Positions 1-8,345 of a stretch of DNA of 25,163 bases are shown here, piece after piece. Source of the DNA: UBA525 sp964589765 (GTDB taxonomy: Archaea; Nanobdellota; Nanobdellia; Woesearchaeales; UBA525). Location of the stretch: assembly GCA_964589765.1 (NCBI GenBank), contig CAZPUM010000019.1, positions 1 to 25,163 of the forward strand. Reading direction: 5' to 3'. A program made the position numbers and the translations under genes. Below the pieces are notes generated by a model, which was not told the DNA's origin, did not search any database, and was given only the letters and a program-made list of their open reading frames with translations. Numbering within the stretch: the first letter of the stretch is position 1; each line of letters begins with the position of its first letter.

Positions 1-57
1 GGCCTAGCATGGAAGCCTGTCGCGCTTCCGACCCGGGTTCAAATCCCGGCCAGGGCG
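1..57 (+). tRNA. tRNA-Asp(GTC), 5' end outside the window
   Basis: Only the part from the D-loop onward lies in the window. The anticodon arm has stem GAAGC/GCTTC and loop CTGTCGC, so the anticodon is GTC (Asp). It is followed by a T-arm CCGGG/CCCGG with a TTCAAAT loop, and the 3' acceptor strand CAGGGC with discriminator G at 57. CCA is not encoded. A complete tRNA-Lys follows after 30 nt on the same strand. Confidence 0.9.
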
Positions 58-87
58 TAGCAGCGGGGGAAAGAACCACGCAGCACC

Positions 88-161
88 GGGTCCGTAGCTT
101 AACCTGGTAGAGCATCCGGCTTTTAACCGGACGGTCGAGGGTTCAAATCCCTCCGGACCCA
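88..161 (+). tRNA. tRNA-Lys(TTT)
   Basis: This is a complete cloverleaf. The acceptor GGGTCCG (88-94) pairs with CGGACCC (154-160), and the discriminator A is at 161. The anticodon stem TCCGG/CCGGA encloses the loop CTTTTAA, giving anticodon TTT (Lys). The T-arm is GAGGG/CCCTC with a TTCAAAT loop. CCA is not encoded and no intron is seen. The gene ends only 20 nt before the rpoH start codon with no TATA box between, so the tRNAs and the polymerase operon are probably on one primary transcript. Confidence 0.97.
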
Positions 162-181
162 TACAAGGGGGAAACAAAAAG

Positions 182-445
182 ATGGCAACGAAATCATCCG
201 ACAAAACTTCTGAGTTTGACATCTCTTCTCATATCTTAGTATCTAAGCATGAGAAGATTTCAGCAAAAGAGCGTGAAAAAGTGTTCAAAGAGTTTAATGC
301 AACTCCAGGACAGCTTCCACGCATTCTGATTACAGACCCTGCTATTCAGGCACTGGGTCCGGAAGAGGGAGACCTCATCAAAATCACAAGAGAGTCAAGG
401 ACAGCAGGACAGACGACCTTCTACAGGATCGTAGTTACGGAGTGA
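182..445 (+). CDS. rpoH: DNA-directed RNA polymerase subunit H (Rpo5)
   Basis: An 87-residue archaeal homologue of the C-terminal domain of eukaryotic RPB5, a core subunit at the RNAP jaw. The diagnostic segment is LPRILITDPAIQALG followed by EGDLIKITRES and a C-terminal YRIVV strand. It is the first gene of the polymerase operon H-B''-B'-A'-A'', which is the standard archaeal order. The ATG lies 20 nt after tRNA-Lys; the only Shine-Dalgarno-like sequence is a run of G at 166-171. The gene ends 3 nt before rpoB'', whose SD (GGAGTGA, 440-446) lies inside the end of rpoH. Length is typical to slightly long for archaeal RpoH because of an N-terminal extension of about 10 residues. Confidence 0.95.
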   Translation: MATKSSDKTSEFDISSHILVSKHEKISAKEREKVFKEFNATPGQLPRILITDPAIQALGPEEGDLIKITRESRTAGQTTFYRIVVTE

Positions 446-448
446 AAT

Positions 449-1948
449 ATGAAGCAACTAAACGTAAACAGCCAAGTTCTAATAAGGACATACTTCGACG
501 AGAACTCAATAGTTCAGGCAGACATCGAGAGCTTCAACCACTTCATCGATGAAGAGCTCCAGTCAATCGTTAACGAGAACAAAATTGTTGAGCCTACTAT
601 CATCCCTGCCAATGTTGAAGAGTTTAAAGTACAGCTAGATAAAATCTGGGTGGAGAAACCAAAGATTACAGAAGCAGACGGAAGTGAGAGAAATATTTTT
701 CCCATGGAGGCCAGACTGAGAAAGCTCAGTTACGCAGCACCTATATTCATGGAAGTCAGTGCGCACATCAATGGAGTACAGCGCGAGAACTTCAAAACAC
801 AGATTGGAAGCCTTCCAATTATGCTGAAAAGCAAGAACTGCCACCTAAACGAACTCAGCAAAGAGGAACTGATCAAAAACGGAGAAGACCCTGACGACCC
901 AGGAGGTTATTTCATCATTAACGGAACTGAGAAGGTCATAATCGACATGGAAGACCTGGCAGCAAACAGGTTTATGGTAGAAAAACAAACAACAGGACCA
1001 AGTGCCTGGACAGGAAAACTGTTCAGTGAAAGAGGGTCATACAGAATACCACACCAGATTGAAAAGCTCAAGGACGGAATATTCTATCTTACATTCACAC
1101 GTGTCAAGCGCGTACCATTGATAGCTGTTATCAAAGCACTGGGAATGACAAAGGATGAGGAGATTATGAAAGCTGTCGGAATCATCGACAGTTCTGAACT
1201 AATCATCAACCTTTATGAGTTTGTGGACTTGAAAAATTCTGAGGACTCAATCGATTTCTTGAGTAAGAAAATAGGCATTTCGCAGACGCGGGAAATCAGA
1301 CTTGAAAGAATGACTGAAATCGTCGACAAGTACCTTCTCCCACACGTAGGCGACTCTGAAGATGCAAGAATGGCCAAAGCTTACTCACTCTGCAAATACC
1401 TCAGAAGATTCCTACAGGTAAGTAACGGAGTTATAACTGAAGATGAAAAGGACCACTACATGAATAAACGTCTAAAGATGTCAGGAGACCTTCTTGCAGA
1501 CCTTTTCAGAGTGAACCTCAAAGTTTTGATTGGAGACATGCTCTACAACTTCCAAAGAATCGTAAAGCGTGGAAAGTTCCCAAGCATCAAAGTCATAATT
1601 AGAGAAAAACTATTGACGCAGAAAATCTATAGTAGCATGGCAACAGGTAACTGGGTCGGCGGTAGAACAGGAGTTTGCCAGCGTATCGAACGCTTGAACT
1701 TCCTACAGACACTCAGCCACCTACAGCGTGTTGTCAGTCCACTAAGCAGTAGTCAGGAGAACTTCGAGGCAAGAAGCCTGCACAGCACCCACATGGGAAG
1801 ACTGTGCCCGAGCGAAACACCTGAAGGAAGCAACATCGGACTTCGCAAGAACCTTGCGATGCTCGCACGAGCCAGCCAGCCAGTCGACGAGCAGGAAGTT
1901 GTCAAGGAGCTGAGAAGACTCGGCTTGAACCTTGCGAAGAATATCTAG
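449..1948 (+). CDS. rpoB2: RNA polymerase subunit B'' (N-terminal half of RpoB)
   Basis: A 499-residue subunit equivalent to the N-terminal half of RPB2: protrusion, lobe and fork region. Recognisable elements are the GGYFIINGTEKVII segment near residue 150, SSMATGNWVGGRTGVCQ near 390-410, and the fork-like motif HSTHMGRLCPSETPEG near 440-460. The split of RpoB into B'' and B' is normal in many Euryarchaeota and DPANN archaea, so this is not a frameshift: the protein ends at a proper domain junction and B' has its own ribosome binding site. Start ATG 449 has an SD GGAGTGA. A 64-nt gap to rpoB' contains a possible small ORF (1957-2013). Confidence 0.97.
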   Translation: MKQLNVNSQVLIRTYFDENSIVQADIESFNHFIDEELQSIVNENKIVEPTIIPANVEEFKVQLDKIWVEKPKITEADGSERNIFPMEARLRKLSYAAPIFMEVSAHINGVQRENFKTQIGSLPIMLKSKNCHLNELSKEELIKNGEDPDDPGGYFIINGTEKVIIDMEDLAANRFMVEKQTTGPSAWTGKLFSERGSYRIPHQIEKLKDGIFYLTFTRVKRVPLIAVIKALGMTKDEEIMKAVGIIDSSELIINLYEFVDLKNSEDSIDFLSKKIGISQTREIRLERMTEIVDKYLLPHVGDSEDARMAKAYSLCKYLRRFLQVSNGVITEDEKDHYMNKRLKMSGDLLADLFRVNLKVLIGDMLYNFQRIVKRGKFPSIKVIIREKLLTQKIYSSMATGNWVGGRTGVCQRIERLNFLQTLSHLQRVVSPLSSSQENFEARSLHSTHMGRLCPSETPEGSNIGLRKNLAMLARASQPVDEQEVVKELRRLGLNLAKNI

Positions 1949-1956
1949 GTGAAAAA

Positions 1957-2013
1957 ATGGTTAGCAAAAACAAAGTTTTTGGAACCCCAAAAATCCCCGG
2001 AGGTGATTTTTGA
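1957..2013 (+). CDS. Possible 18-codon ORF between rpoB'' and rpoB'
   Basis: An ATG at 1957 is preceded by AGGTGA (1947-1952), which overlaps the rpoB'' stop codon, at a spacing of 4 nt. The frame stays open for 18 codons (start MVSKNKVFGT) and ends in a TGA at 2011-2013 whose last base is the A of the rpoB' ATG (TGATG overlap). The rpoB' SD (GGAGGTGA) lies inside the ORF at codons GGA-GGT-GA. This layout is what one expects of a translational-coupling leader, but an ORF this short can arise by chance and the peptide matches nothing I know. Confidence 0.35.
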   Translation: MVSKNKVFGTPKIPGGDF

Positions 2014-3821
2014 TGGTATGCGACGTATTTATCGATTACAAATTCCTTGGAACTGTGGATAACGGCAGAGAGTTTGTCCAAACAGTAATCTCAGAAAGAA
2101 GACAAGGAACAGTTCCCTCTGGCGTTAATGTTCTTTACGATGAGCAGTCCGACTGTGTCTATGTTGAGATTGCAAAAGGACGTGGGATAAGACCCTTAAT
2201 TGTTGTTCAGAACGGCAAACCCATGGTTACTGACGAACATATCAAAAAGATCAAGGCAGGAGAACTTAAGTGGTCAGATTTAATCAAAGAAGGGGTTGTA
2301 GAATTCCTTGATGCTTCAGAAGAAGAGATGGCTCTTGTGGCTATAGAAGAGGCAGACCTGACTCCTGAACACACCCACCAAGAGATTAGCAGTCTAGATA
2401 TTGTAGGACTAACAACCGGCCTTGTTCCATTCGGAAACTTCAACCACGGAGTCCGTTTAACTCAGGGAAGCAAAAACCAAAAACAGGCTGTTGGATTCTA
2501 CGCTGCAAACTATTTCCAGCGAATGGATATGGATACAAACATTCTACACTATCCACAGAGACCAATCGTTACAACACTTCTTTACGACGTACTGGATTAC
2601 GATAAGCACCCAAGCGGCATGAACATGACAGTCGCAGTTATGTCCTACAAAGGATACAACATGGAAGACGCTATCGTGTTTAATGAGGGAAGCATAGAAA
2701 GAGGTCTTGCAAGAAGCACATACTACAGACCAATCGAAGCAGAGGAGCTACGCTATTCAGGAGGCCTTATGGATGAAATCGGGATTCCTGACAAAGATTG
2801 TAGAGGGTTCAGAAGCGACCACGATTATAGACTCATTGAAGAGGACGGACTGGTAGGTCCTGAAGCGCAAGTTGCTGAAGGGGATGTTGTTATCGGAAAA
2901 ACAAGTCCGCCAAGATTCCTTTCAGGAGTTGACGAGTACAATCTAGTAACAAACTACAGAAGAGAGTCTTCACTGTCATTGAAACACGGCGAGTCCGGAA
3001 CTGTTGACATGGTTATGTTCACAGAGAACGAAGAAGGAAACAAACTTGTCCAAGTCAGACTTCGCGACAACAGAATTCCTGAGATTGGAGACAAATTCAC
3101 AAGCCGTCATGGACAAAAGGGAGTTATCTCAACGGTTGTCCCTGCTGCAGACATGCCATTTACCGCAAACGGAATCGTCCCGGATCTTCTCTTCAGCCCA
3201 CACGGTATTCCAAGCCGTATGACTGTAAGTCACCTAATTGAATTGATTGGCGGAAAAGTGGGAAGCATGTCGGGAAGACAGATAGATGGGACAATGTTTA
3301 ACTCTGAAAATGAGCGCGACCTTCGAGAGGAACTCGCACTGTACGGATTCCGTGAAGACGGAACAGAAACAATGTACAATGGCGAGACAGGAGAGAGAAT
3401 GCACGTAAAGATATTTGTCGGAAACATGTACTATCTCAGACTGAAACACATGGTTAAAAATAAGGTTCACAGCCGTGCGCGAGGTCCAATCCAGCTACTT
3501 ACAAGACAGCCTACCGAAGGTAAGGCCAAGGAAGGAGGATTGAGACTTGGAGAGATGGAGAAAGACACATTCGTGGCACACGGAGCGTCATTGCTTCTCA
3601 AAGAGCGTTTCGACTCAGACAAGACTGTTGTTCCAATCTGTGAGCGTTCAGGAATCGTTGGTTTCTACGACTCAAGAAAGAACAACAGAGCTGTAAGCAC
3701 CATATTTGGAGACGACAGTGAGATGCATAATGTTGAAGTCAGTTACGCATTCAAACTATTCATCGACGAGCTAATCAGTCTTGGAATATACCCCAAGATG
3801 CATGTTAAGAGGAGGTTCTGA
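2013..3821 (+). CDS. rpoB1: RNA polymerase subunit B' (C-terminal half of RpoB)
   Basis: A 602-residue subunit carrying the wall, hybrid-binding and anchor parts of RPB2. Clear motifs are SYKGYNMEDAIVFNEGS, GDKFTSRHGQKGVIS, PHGIPSRMT and RQPTEGKAKEGGLRLGEME. I chose ATG 2013 over the TTG at 2010 because the perfect SD GGAGGTGA (1999-2006) is 6 nt upstream of it. The C-terminal zinc site is eroded: where the family has CxxC...CPIC before VEVSYAF, this protein has CERS (C543, S546) and STIF (S562, F565), so three of four cysteines are gone. The C-terminal VEVSYAFKL anchor is intact. SD GGAGGT for rpoA' is embedded in the 3' end. Confidence 0.97.
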   Translation: MVCDVFIDYKFLGTVDNGREFVQTVISERRQGTVPSGVNVLYDEQSDCVYVEIAKGRGIRPLIVVQNGKPMVTDEHIKKIKAGELKWSDLIKEGVVEFLDASEEEMALVAIEEADLTPEHTHQEISSLDIVGLTTGLVPFGNFNHGVRLTQGSKNQKQAVGFYAANYFQRMDMDTNILHYPQRPIVTTLLYDVLDYDKHPSGMNMTVAVMSYKGYNMEDAIVFNEGSIERGLARSTYYRPIEAEELRYSGGLMDEIGIPDKDCRGFRSDHDYRLIEEDGLVGPEAQVAEGDVVIGKTSPPRFLSGVDEYNLVTNYRRESSLSLKHGESGTVDMVMFTENEEGNKLVQVRLRDNRIPEIGDKFTSRHGQKGVISTVVPAADMPFTANGIVPDLLFSPHGIPSRMTVSHLIELIGGKVGSMSGRQIDGTMFNSENERDLREELALYGFREDGTETMYNGETGERMHVKIFVGNMYYLRLKHMVKNKVHSRARGPIQLLTRQPTEGKAKEGGLRLGEMEKDTFVAHGASLLLKERFDSDKTVVPICERSGIVGFYDSRKNNRAVSTIFGDDSEMHNVEVSYAFKLFIDELISLGIYPKMHVKRRF

Positions 3822-3823
3822 AA

Positions 3824-6418
3824 ATGTTCCAAGATCAAAACAGAGTTGAAAGCTTCATCAGCAAGATTGAATTCAGAGTAATCTCCCCTAAGATGATTAA
3901 GGAGATGGCCAAAGCAAAGATTGTTACACCTGAACTGTACGACAAGGAAGGCTACCCTGTAGATGGAGGTCTTATGGATGTAAGACTGGGTGTCATTGAC
4001 CCCGGACTTAGATGTAAAACAGACGGTCAGCGTTTAAAAGACAGCTTAGGACACTTCGGCTATGTTGAACTTGCACGTCCAGTCATCCACATTCACTTTG
4101 TGAAGCTGATTCTGGACATGCTTAGAGGAACTTGTCGTGAGTGCGGTTCAGTCCTGATACCAAAAAACAAGATTGGCAAATTCGCTGACGACCTTGAGAG
4201 GATTGAAAGCACACAAGGAATTGTCGCCCGCGGTAAAGCTATCACTGCAAAAGTTGCAGAACTCAGAACAATCAACAAGTGTCCGCATTGTAACGCAAAA
4301 CAGAAAAAAATCACAATTGAAAAGCCTACAACCTACCTAGAGGATGACAAAAGAATCTCTCCAATTGAGATACGTGCAAGGCTTGAAAGGATTTCTGAGG
4401 AAGACCTTGGGGTTTTCGGAATCAACCCAGACCACTTCAGACCAGAGTGGGCTGTTCTGACAGTTCTTCTGATTCCGCCAGTTACGATGCGACCTAGCAT
4501 CACACTTGAGACCGGAGAGCGTTCAGAAGACGACTTAACCCACAAACTTGGGGACATTGTCAGGATTAACCAGAGACTTTTCGAAAACATTAATGCAGGC
4601 GCACCTGAGATTATTATTGAAGACCTTTGGGACCTTTTACAGTACCACGTGACAACCTTCTTTGATAATGAGGTTAGCCAACTGCCTCCTGCAAGGCATC
4701 GTTCGGGTCAGCCCTTAAAGACGCTTACCAGTAGAATCAAGAGTAAAGAAGGAAGAATACGACACAACCTCGCAGGTAAGAGAACAAACTTCTCTGCACG
4801 TACAGTTATCAGCCCCGACCCCGCCATCGAGGTTAACGAAGTAGGCGTACCAAAGATGATGAGCATGAAACTCACTGTTCCTGAAAAGGTTACTGAGTGG
4901 AACATGGCATACCTGAAGGAATTTATCAACCGCGGTTCAAAGAAGTATCCTGGTGCAAACTACATTATCAGGCCTGACGGTAAGAGAAAAAGAATCACTG
5001 ACGAGACCAAGGAGGCATTGCTGGAGGAAATCCAGCCAGGCTACGTAGTAGAACGACACCTCCTTGATGGAGACGTCGCGTTGTTTAACCGACAGCCTAG
5101 TCTGCACAGAATGAGCATGATGTGCCACAGGGTCCGCGTTTTACCCGGAAAGACACTGAGGTTGAACCCCTCAGTTACAATCCCATATAACGCCGACTTT
5201 GATGGAGACGAAATGAACCTACACATTCCTCAAACCGAAGAGGCACGTGCAGAAGCAGAGATTCTGATGCAGGTACAGACGCAGATTGTCAGCCCACGTT
5301 ACGGATTATCAATTGTAGGATGCCACCAAGACGCAGTTTCAGGAAACTACATCCTTAGTAAGTACCTAAGTTTCACAAGACAGGAGGCAATTGACCTTTT
5401 GATGAATGTAGGTATTGACGACTTCTCGAAACTGCCAAAAAAAGACATCATGAAAGGAAATGAGATTTTCAGTTGCCTGTTGCCAGAAGACTTCAACTTT
5501 AATGCTGAACCAAAGAGTAACAAACCACAAGACATCGAGAGCGCAGTTGTAATCAAGAACGGAAAGATAGAGAAGGGCGTTCTTGACAAGAGCCAGCTAG
5601 GTGCTGGTGCAGGACTTCTTCTAAGAAGTCTTCACAAGAAGTATGGCGCTGACAAAATGGGAGTTATTCTGGGAAGAATCTTCAAGCTGGGAAATCTTGT
5701 TCTTATGAAGTACGGTTTCACAGCAGCACTATCTGATATTGACCTGAGCCTTGAGGGCGAGGAAAAAATCAGACAACTTCTCAACGAAGCTGAGGCTGAT
5801 GTTCAGAAGATGATTATGGAGTTCGAGCAAGGAACTTTGGAACTTCTTCCAGGAAGAGGTCTTCGCGAAACGCTCGAACTGAGAATACTGGAGAGATTAA
5901 ACAAGGCACGTAACGACACAGGTACTGTTATTGCAGAGGCTGCCGGGCGACAGAACGGAACGATGATTATGATTCGCTCCGGCGCAAGAGGTAAACTCTT
6001 GAACGTTGCACAGATGGCTGCTTGTGTAGGACAACAGGCATTCCGTGGAGGACGTATCGATTCAGGATACAAAGAGAGAACACTTAGCTGTTTCAAGAAG
6101 AATGACCTGGGTGCAGAAGCACGCGGTTTTATCAGAAACAGCTTCAAGTCAGGGCTAAAGGCACATGAAATGTTCTTTATGGCCATGACAGGACGAGACT
6201 CTCTCATGGATACCGCACTACGAACACCAAAGAGCGGTTACCTCTATAGAAGACTGGCAAACGCATTGCAAGACTTGAAAGTTGACTATGACAGTACTGT
6301 TCGCGACGCAAGCGGGAAGATTGTTCAGTTCAGCTATGGCGAGGACAACCTCGACGTCTCAAGAACTGAAGCGGGAAAAATCAACGTCAAGAAAGTGATT
6401 GAGACTATGGGTGAGTAA
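3824..6418 (+). CDS. rpoA1: RNA polymerase subunit A' (large part of RpoA)
   Basis: An 864-residue catalytic subunit. The absolutely conserved Mg2+ site NADFDGDEMNLH is at about residues 456-467 (aspartates 458, 460, 462), preceded by RQPSLHRMSMM; the bridge-helix region with RSGARGK and GQQAFRGGRI follows. In the N-terminal clamp the usual CxxC...CxxH zinc site reads C64-K-T-D67 ... S74-L-G-H77, so two of four ligands are replaced. The second zinc site is intact (C104/C107 and C153/C156). No intein is inserted. The ATG is 2 nt after the rpoB' stop with SD GGAGGT at 3811. The A'/A'' split occurs at the usual archaeal site. Confidence 0.97.
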   Translation: MFQDQNRVESFISKIEFRVISPKMIKEMAKAKIVTPELYDKEGYPVDGGLMDVRLGVIDPGLRCKTDGQRLKDSLGHFGYVELARPVIHIHFVKLILDMLRGTCRECGSVLIPKNKIGKFADDLERIESTQGIVARGKAITAKVAELRTINKCPHCNAKQKKITIEKPTTYLEDDKRISPIEIRARLERISEEDLGVFGINPDHFRPEWAVLTVLLIPPVTMRPSITLETGERSEDDLTHKLGDIVRINQRLFENINAGAPEIIIEDLWDLLQYHVTTFFDNEVSQLPPARHRSGQPLKTLTSRIKSKEGRIRHNLAGKRTNFSARTVISPDPAIEVNEVGVPKMMSMKLTVPEKVTEWNMAYLKEFINRGSKKYPGANYIIRPDGKRKRITDETKEALLEEIQPGYVVERHLLDGDVALFNRQPSLHRMSMMCHRVRVLPGKTLRLNPSVTIPYNADFDGDEMNLHIPQTEEARAEAEILMQVQTQIVSPRYGLSIVGCHQDAVSGNYILSKYLSFTRQEAIDLLMNVGIDDFSKLPKKDIMKGNEIFSCLLPEDFNFNAEPKSNKPQDIESAVVIKNGKIEKGVLDKSQLGAGAGLLLRSLHKKYGADKMGVILGRIFKLGNLVLMKYGFTAALSDIDLSLEGEEKIRQLLNEAEADVQKMIMEFEQGTLELLPGRGLRETLELRILERLNKARNDTGTVIAEAAGRQNGTMIMIRSGARGKLLNVAQMAACVGQQAFRGGRIDSGYKERTLSCFKKNDLGAEARGFIRNSFKSGLKAHEMFFMAMTGRDSLMDTALRTPKSGYLYRRLANALQDLKVDYDSTVRDASGKIVQFSYGEDNLDVSRTEAGKINVKKVIETMGE

Positions 6419-6419
6419 T

Positions 6420-7559
6420 ATGGCAGATGCATATTCAGAATACAAAAACAAACTTCCACCAAAGATACTAGATGATGTAAAGCAGTACGCTGAGGAAAAC
6501 AAACTTACTGATGCAAAGCTCAAGAAAGCACTTGCAGCAGTTTACCACGAATATCTAACTACTGTTGTAGACGCAGGAGAATCTGTGGGAATAGTTGCAG
6601 CGGAATCTATTGGAGAACCAGGAACACAGATGACCCTGGACACATTCCACTTCGCAGGAGTTAGCGAGATGAACGTCACAATGGGCCTTCCAAGACTCAT
6701 TGAGGTTTTGGACGCAAGAAAAACTATCAAAACAGAGATGATGGAGGTCTACCTTAACGCTCCTTACAACAAAGGAGAAGAGATTACCCGAATTGCAGAG
6801 AAAATTAAGGAGACCAGCTTCAAAGAGTATGTTAGAGATATCGATATAGATGTTGTTGAAGCCATCATGACCATAACACTAGACACCAAAAAAATGGGTC
6901 TGGTTGACGCAACCTCCAACAAACTTGTCAAGGTTCTTACCAAAAGTGTGAAAGGAGTGAAGTTTGAGGTCAAATCTGACGACACAATAACTGTTAAAAG
7001 TCAGAGTAAAACGGACTCACTGAAAGAGATTTATCTTCTTAAAGAGAAAATCAAGGATGTATACATCAACGGAGTTAAAGGGGTTCAACAAGTTCTGCCT
7101 GTTAAGAGAGATGAGGAATACCTTATTGTCACAGCAGGAACTAACTTTAAATCCATAATGAAGGTCGACGGCGTTGATACTACAAGAACTGTTACAAACA
7201 ATCTGTATGAGATTGAGAGTGAGTTGGGCATTGAAGCTGCAAGACTGGCCATAATTAACGAAGTTGTTAAGGTTCTGGAGAACCAGGGTATCGGTCTTGA
7301 CGTCAGACACATCATGCTCGTAGCAGACACGATGACAATGACTGGTCGAATGCTTGGAATCAGCAGGTACGGTATCGTCAAAGAGAAGCCTTCGGTTCTT
7401 GCTAGAGCATCCTTCGAAACACCAATAAGACATTTGATTAATGCATCTGTTGCGGGAGAGACTGACGAACTTAATTCAGTTATTGAGAACGTTATGATTA
7501 ACCAGAGCATCCCTCTGGGCACAGGCATTCCCAAGCTGATTGTGAAGCAGAACAAGTAA
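6420..7559 (+). CDS. rpoA2: RNA polymerase subunit A'' (C-terminal part of RpoA)
   Basis: A 379-residue subunit that completes RpoA. It opens with the VGIVAAESIGEPGTQMTLDTFH region, which contains the trigger loop, and ends with the cleft/clamp segments DVRHIMLVADTMTMTGRMLGISRYGI and SFETPIRHLINAS. I chose ATG 6420 rather than an upstream alternative start at 6399 because GGGTGA (6409-6414) is a suitably placed SD, and the resulting N-terminus MADAYSEYKNK lies 1 nt after the A' stop. It is the last gene of the polymerase transcription unit; a fresh TATA box follows immediately after the stop. Confidence 0.96.
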   Translation: MADAYSEYKNKLPPKILDDVKQYAEENKLTDAKLKKALAAVYHEYLTTVVDAGESVGIVAAESIGEPGTQMTLDTFHFAGVSEMNVTMGLPRLIEVLDARKTIKTEMMEVYLNAPYNKGEEITRIAEKIKETSFKEYVRDIDIDVVEAIMTITLDTKKMGLVDATSNKLVKVLTKSVKGVKFEVKSDDTITVKSQSKTDSLKEIYLLKEKIKDVYINGVKGVQQVLPVKRDEEYLIVTAGTNFKSIMKVDGVDTTRTVTNNLYEIESELGIEAARLAIINEVVKVLENQGIGLDVRHIMLVADTMTMTGRMLGISRYGIVKEKPSVLARASFETPIRHLINASVAGETDELNSVIENVMINQSIPLGTGIPKLIVKQNK

Positions 7560-7561
7560 GG

Positions 7562-7581
7562 TTTAAAAAGGGAGTCCAGTT
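7562..7581 (+). promoter_or_regulatory. rpl30e-nusA promoter: TATA box plus GTCCAGTT motif
   Basis: A TATA-like TTTAAAAA (7562-7569) lies about 29 nt upstream of the rpl30e ATG, consistent with leaderless transcription. GTCCAGTT (7574-7581) follows directly. The same 8-mer forms one arm of the alaS inverted repeat, and a 7/8 match sits at the same place in the rps12 promoter. Confidence 0.65.
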
Positions 7582-7594
7582 CACGAGGAATACA

Positions 7595-7852
7595 ATGAAA
7601 GCCGAGATAAGGAAGCTACTGGGAACTGATAAACTGGTTATCGGTACAGATAGGACTTTGAAGCTTCTCAGACAAGGTCATTTAAAGAAGATAATTCTAG
7701 CTAGCAACTGCACAGAAGATGTTCGAGACGATGTCGAGCACTACTCAAATGGGCAGAATGTTGAGATTGTCCAGCTTGATGTTCCTAACGAAGAGTTAGG
7801 AGTCTTCTGCAAGAAGCCTTTCAACATTATGGTTTTGGGGATTCGCACATGA
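7595..7852 (+). CDS. rpl30e: Ribosomal protein eL30 (L30e)
   Basis: An 85-residue member of the L7Ae/L30e RNA-binding family. The central motif GTDRTLKLLRQGHLKKIILASNC matches the family's G-x-x-x-(T/A)-x-(K/R) loop and strand, and VPNEELGVFCKKPFNIMVLGI matches the second conserved block containing the usual G-x-x-C/A-x-K-P. It is somewhat shorter than the usual ~100 residues, ending soon after the last strand. Its position between rpoA'' and nusA is the standard archaeal gene order. The stop codon overlaps the nusA start by 4 nt (ATGA). Confidence 0.92.
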   Translation: MKAEIRKLLGTDKLVIGTDRTLKLLRQGHLKKIILASNCTEDVRDDVEHYSNGQNVEIVQLDVPNEELGVFCKKPFNIMVLGIRT

Positions 7853-8265
7853 GTGTCACAATAGACAACGATCTTCTACAAACAATTTCCCTTGTAGAAA
7901 AAATTACACACGCACAGATTGAGAAGTGTATTCCTCACGAGGACAAGCTGGTTTTTGTTGTTGAGAAGGGTGGCGCTCGAAAGATTGTTGGTCCTGATGG
8001 AAAAACTCTGAAAAAACTAGAAGGACAGTTGAACAAACGTATCAAGGTTGTTGAAAAAACTGACGAGAAATTCAAGTTTGTTCAAAACGCGATGCTTCCT
8101 TTACGAATTGAGAAAATTCATGAAGAAGACGGTATAGTACACGTTAACGGAAAGGATGAGAAGACCCGCGGTCTTATGATAGGAGCAAAGGCAAAAAACC
8201 TAAGGTTCACAGAAAAGATTGTACAGATGTATTTTCCTGATGTAAAAGAGATTAAGGTCTATTAG
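7849..8265 (+). CDS. nusA: Archaeal NusA-like KH-domain transcription factor
   Basis: A 138-residue protein made of two tandem KH-type RNA-binding domains, the short archaeal form of NusA that lacks the bacterial N-terminal RNAP-binding and S1 domains. The first KH motif is GGARKIVGPDGKTLKKLEGQL (about residues 41-61); the second contains IGAKAKNLRFTEKIV (about residues 111-125) before a terminal FPDVKEIKVY. It overlaps rpl30e by 4 nt, so the two are translated from one mRNA. In archaea this gene typically lies between RNAP and ribosomal genes; a role in termination or rRNA transcription is inferred from the family. Confidence 0.92.
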   Translation: MSVTIDNDLLQTISLVEKITHAQIEKCIPHEDKLVFVVEKGGARKIVGPDGKTLKKLEGQLNKRIKVVEKTDEKFKFVQNAMLPLRIEKIHEEDGIVHVNGKDEKTRGLMIGAKAKNLRFTEKIVQMYFPDVKEIKVY

Positions 8266-8314
8266 GATTTGTGTATCTTTTAGAAGTTTAAACAGGTCTG
8301 GCCTCGACAGTAAT

Positions 8315-8335
8315 CTTTATAAACGGACTCCAGTT
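8315..8335 (+). promoter_or_regulatory. rps12 promoter: TATA box plus CTCCAGTT motif
   Basis: CTTTATAAA (8315-8323) is centred 27 nt upstream of the rps12 ATG, so the mRNA should be leaderless. CTCCAGTT (8328-8335) sits just downstream of the TATA box, in the same relation as GTCCAGTT in the rpl30e promoter. The separate promoter shows that rps12 is not simply cotranscribed with nusA. Confidence 0.65.
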
Positions 8336-8345
8336 CCAGCGAAGT

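Noticed and set aside
449..3821. Frameshift or pseudogene splitting RpoB
   Set aside because: Both halves have good ribosome binding sites and end at the known B''/B' junction; this is the normal split form in many archaea.
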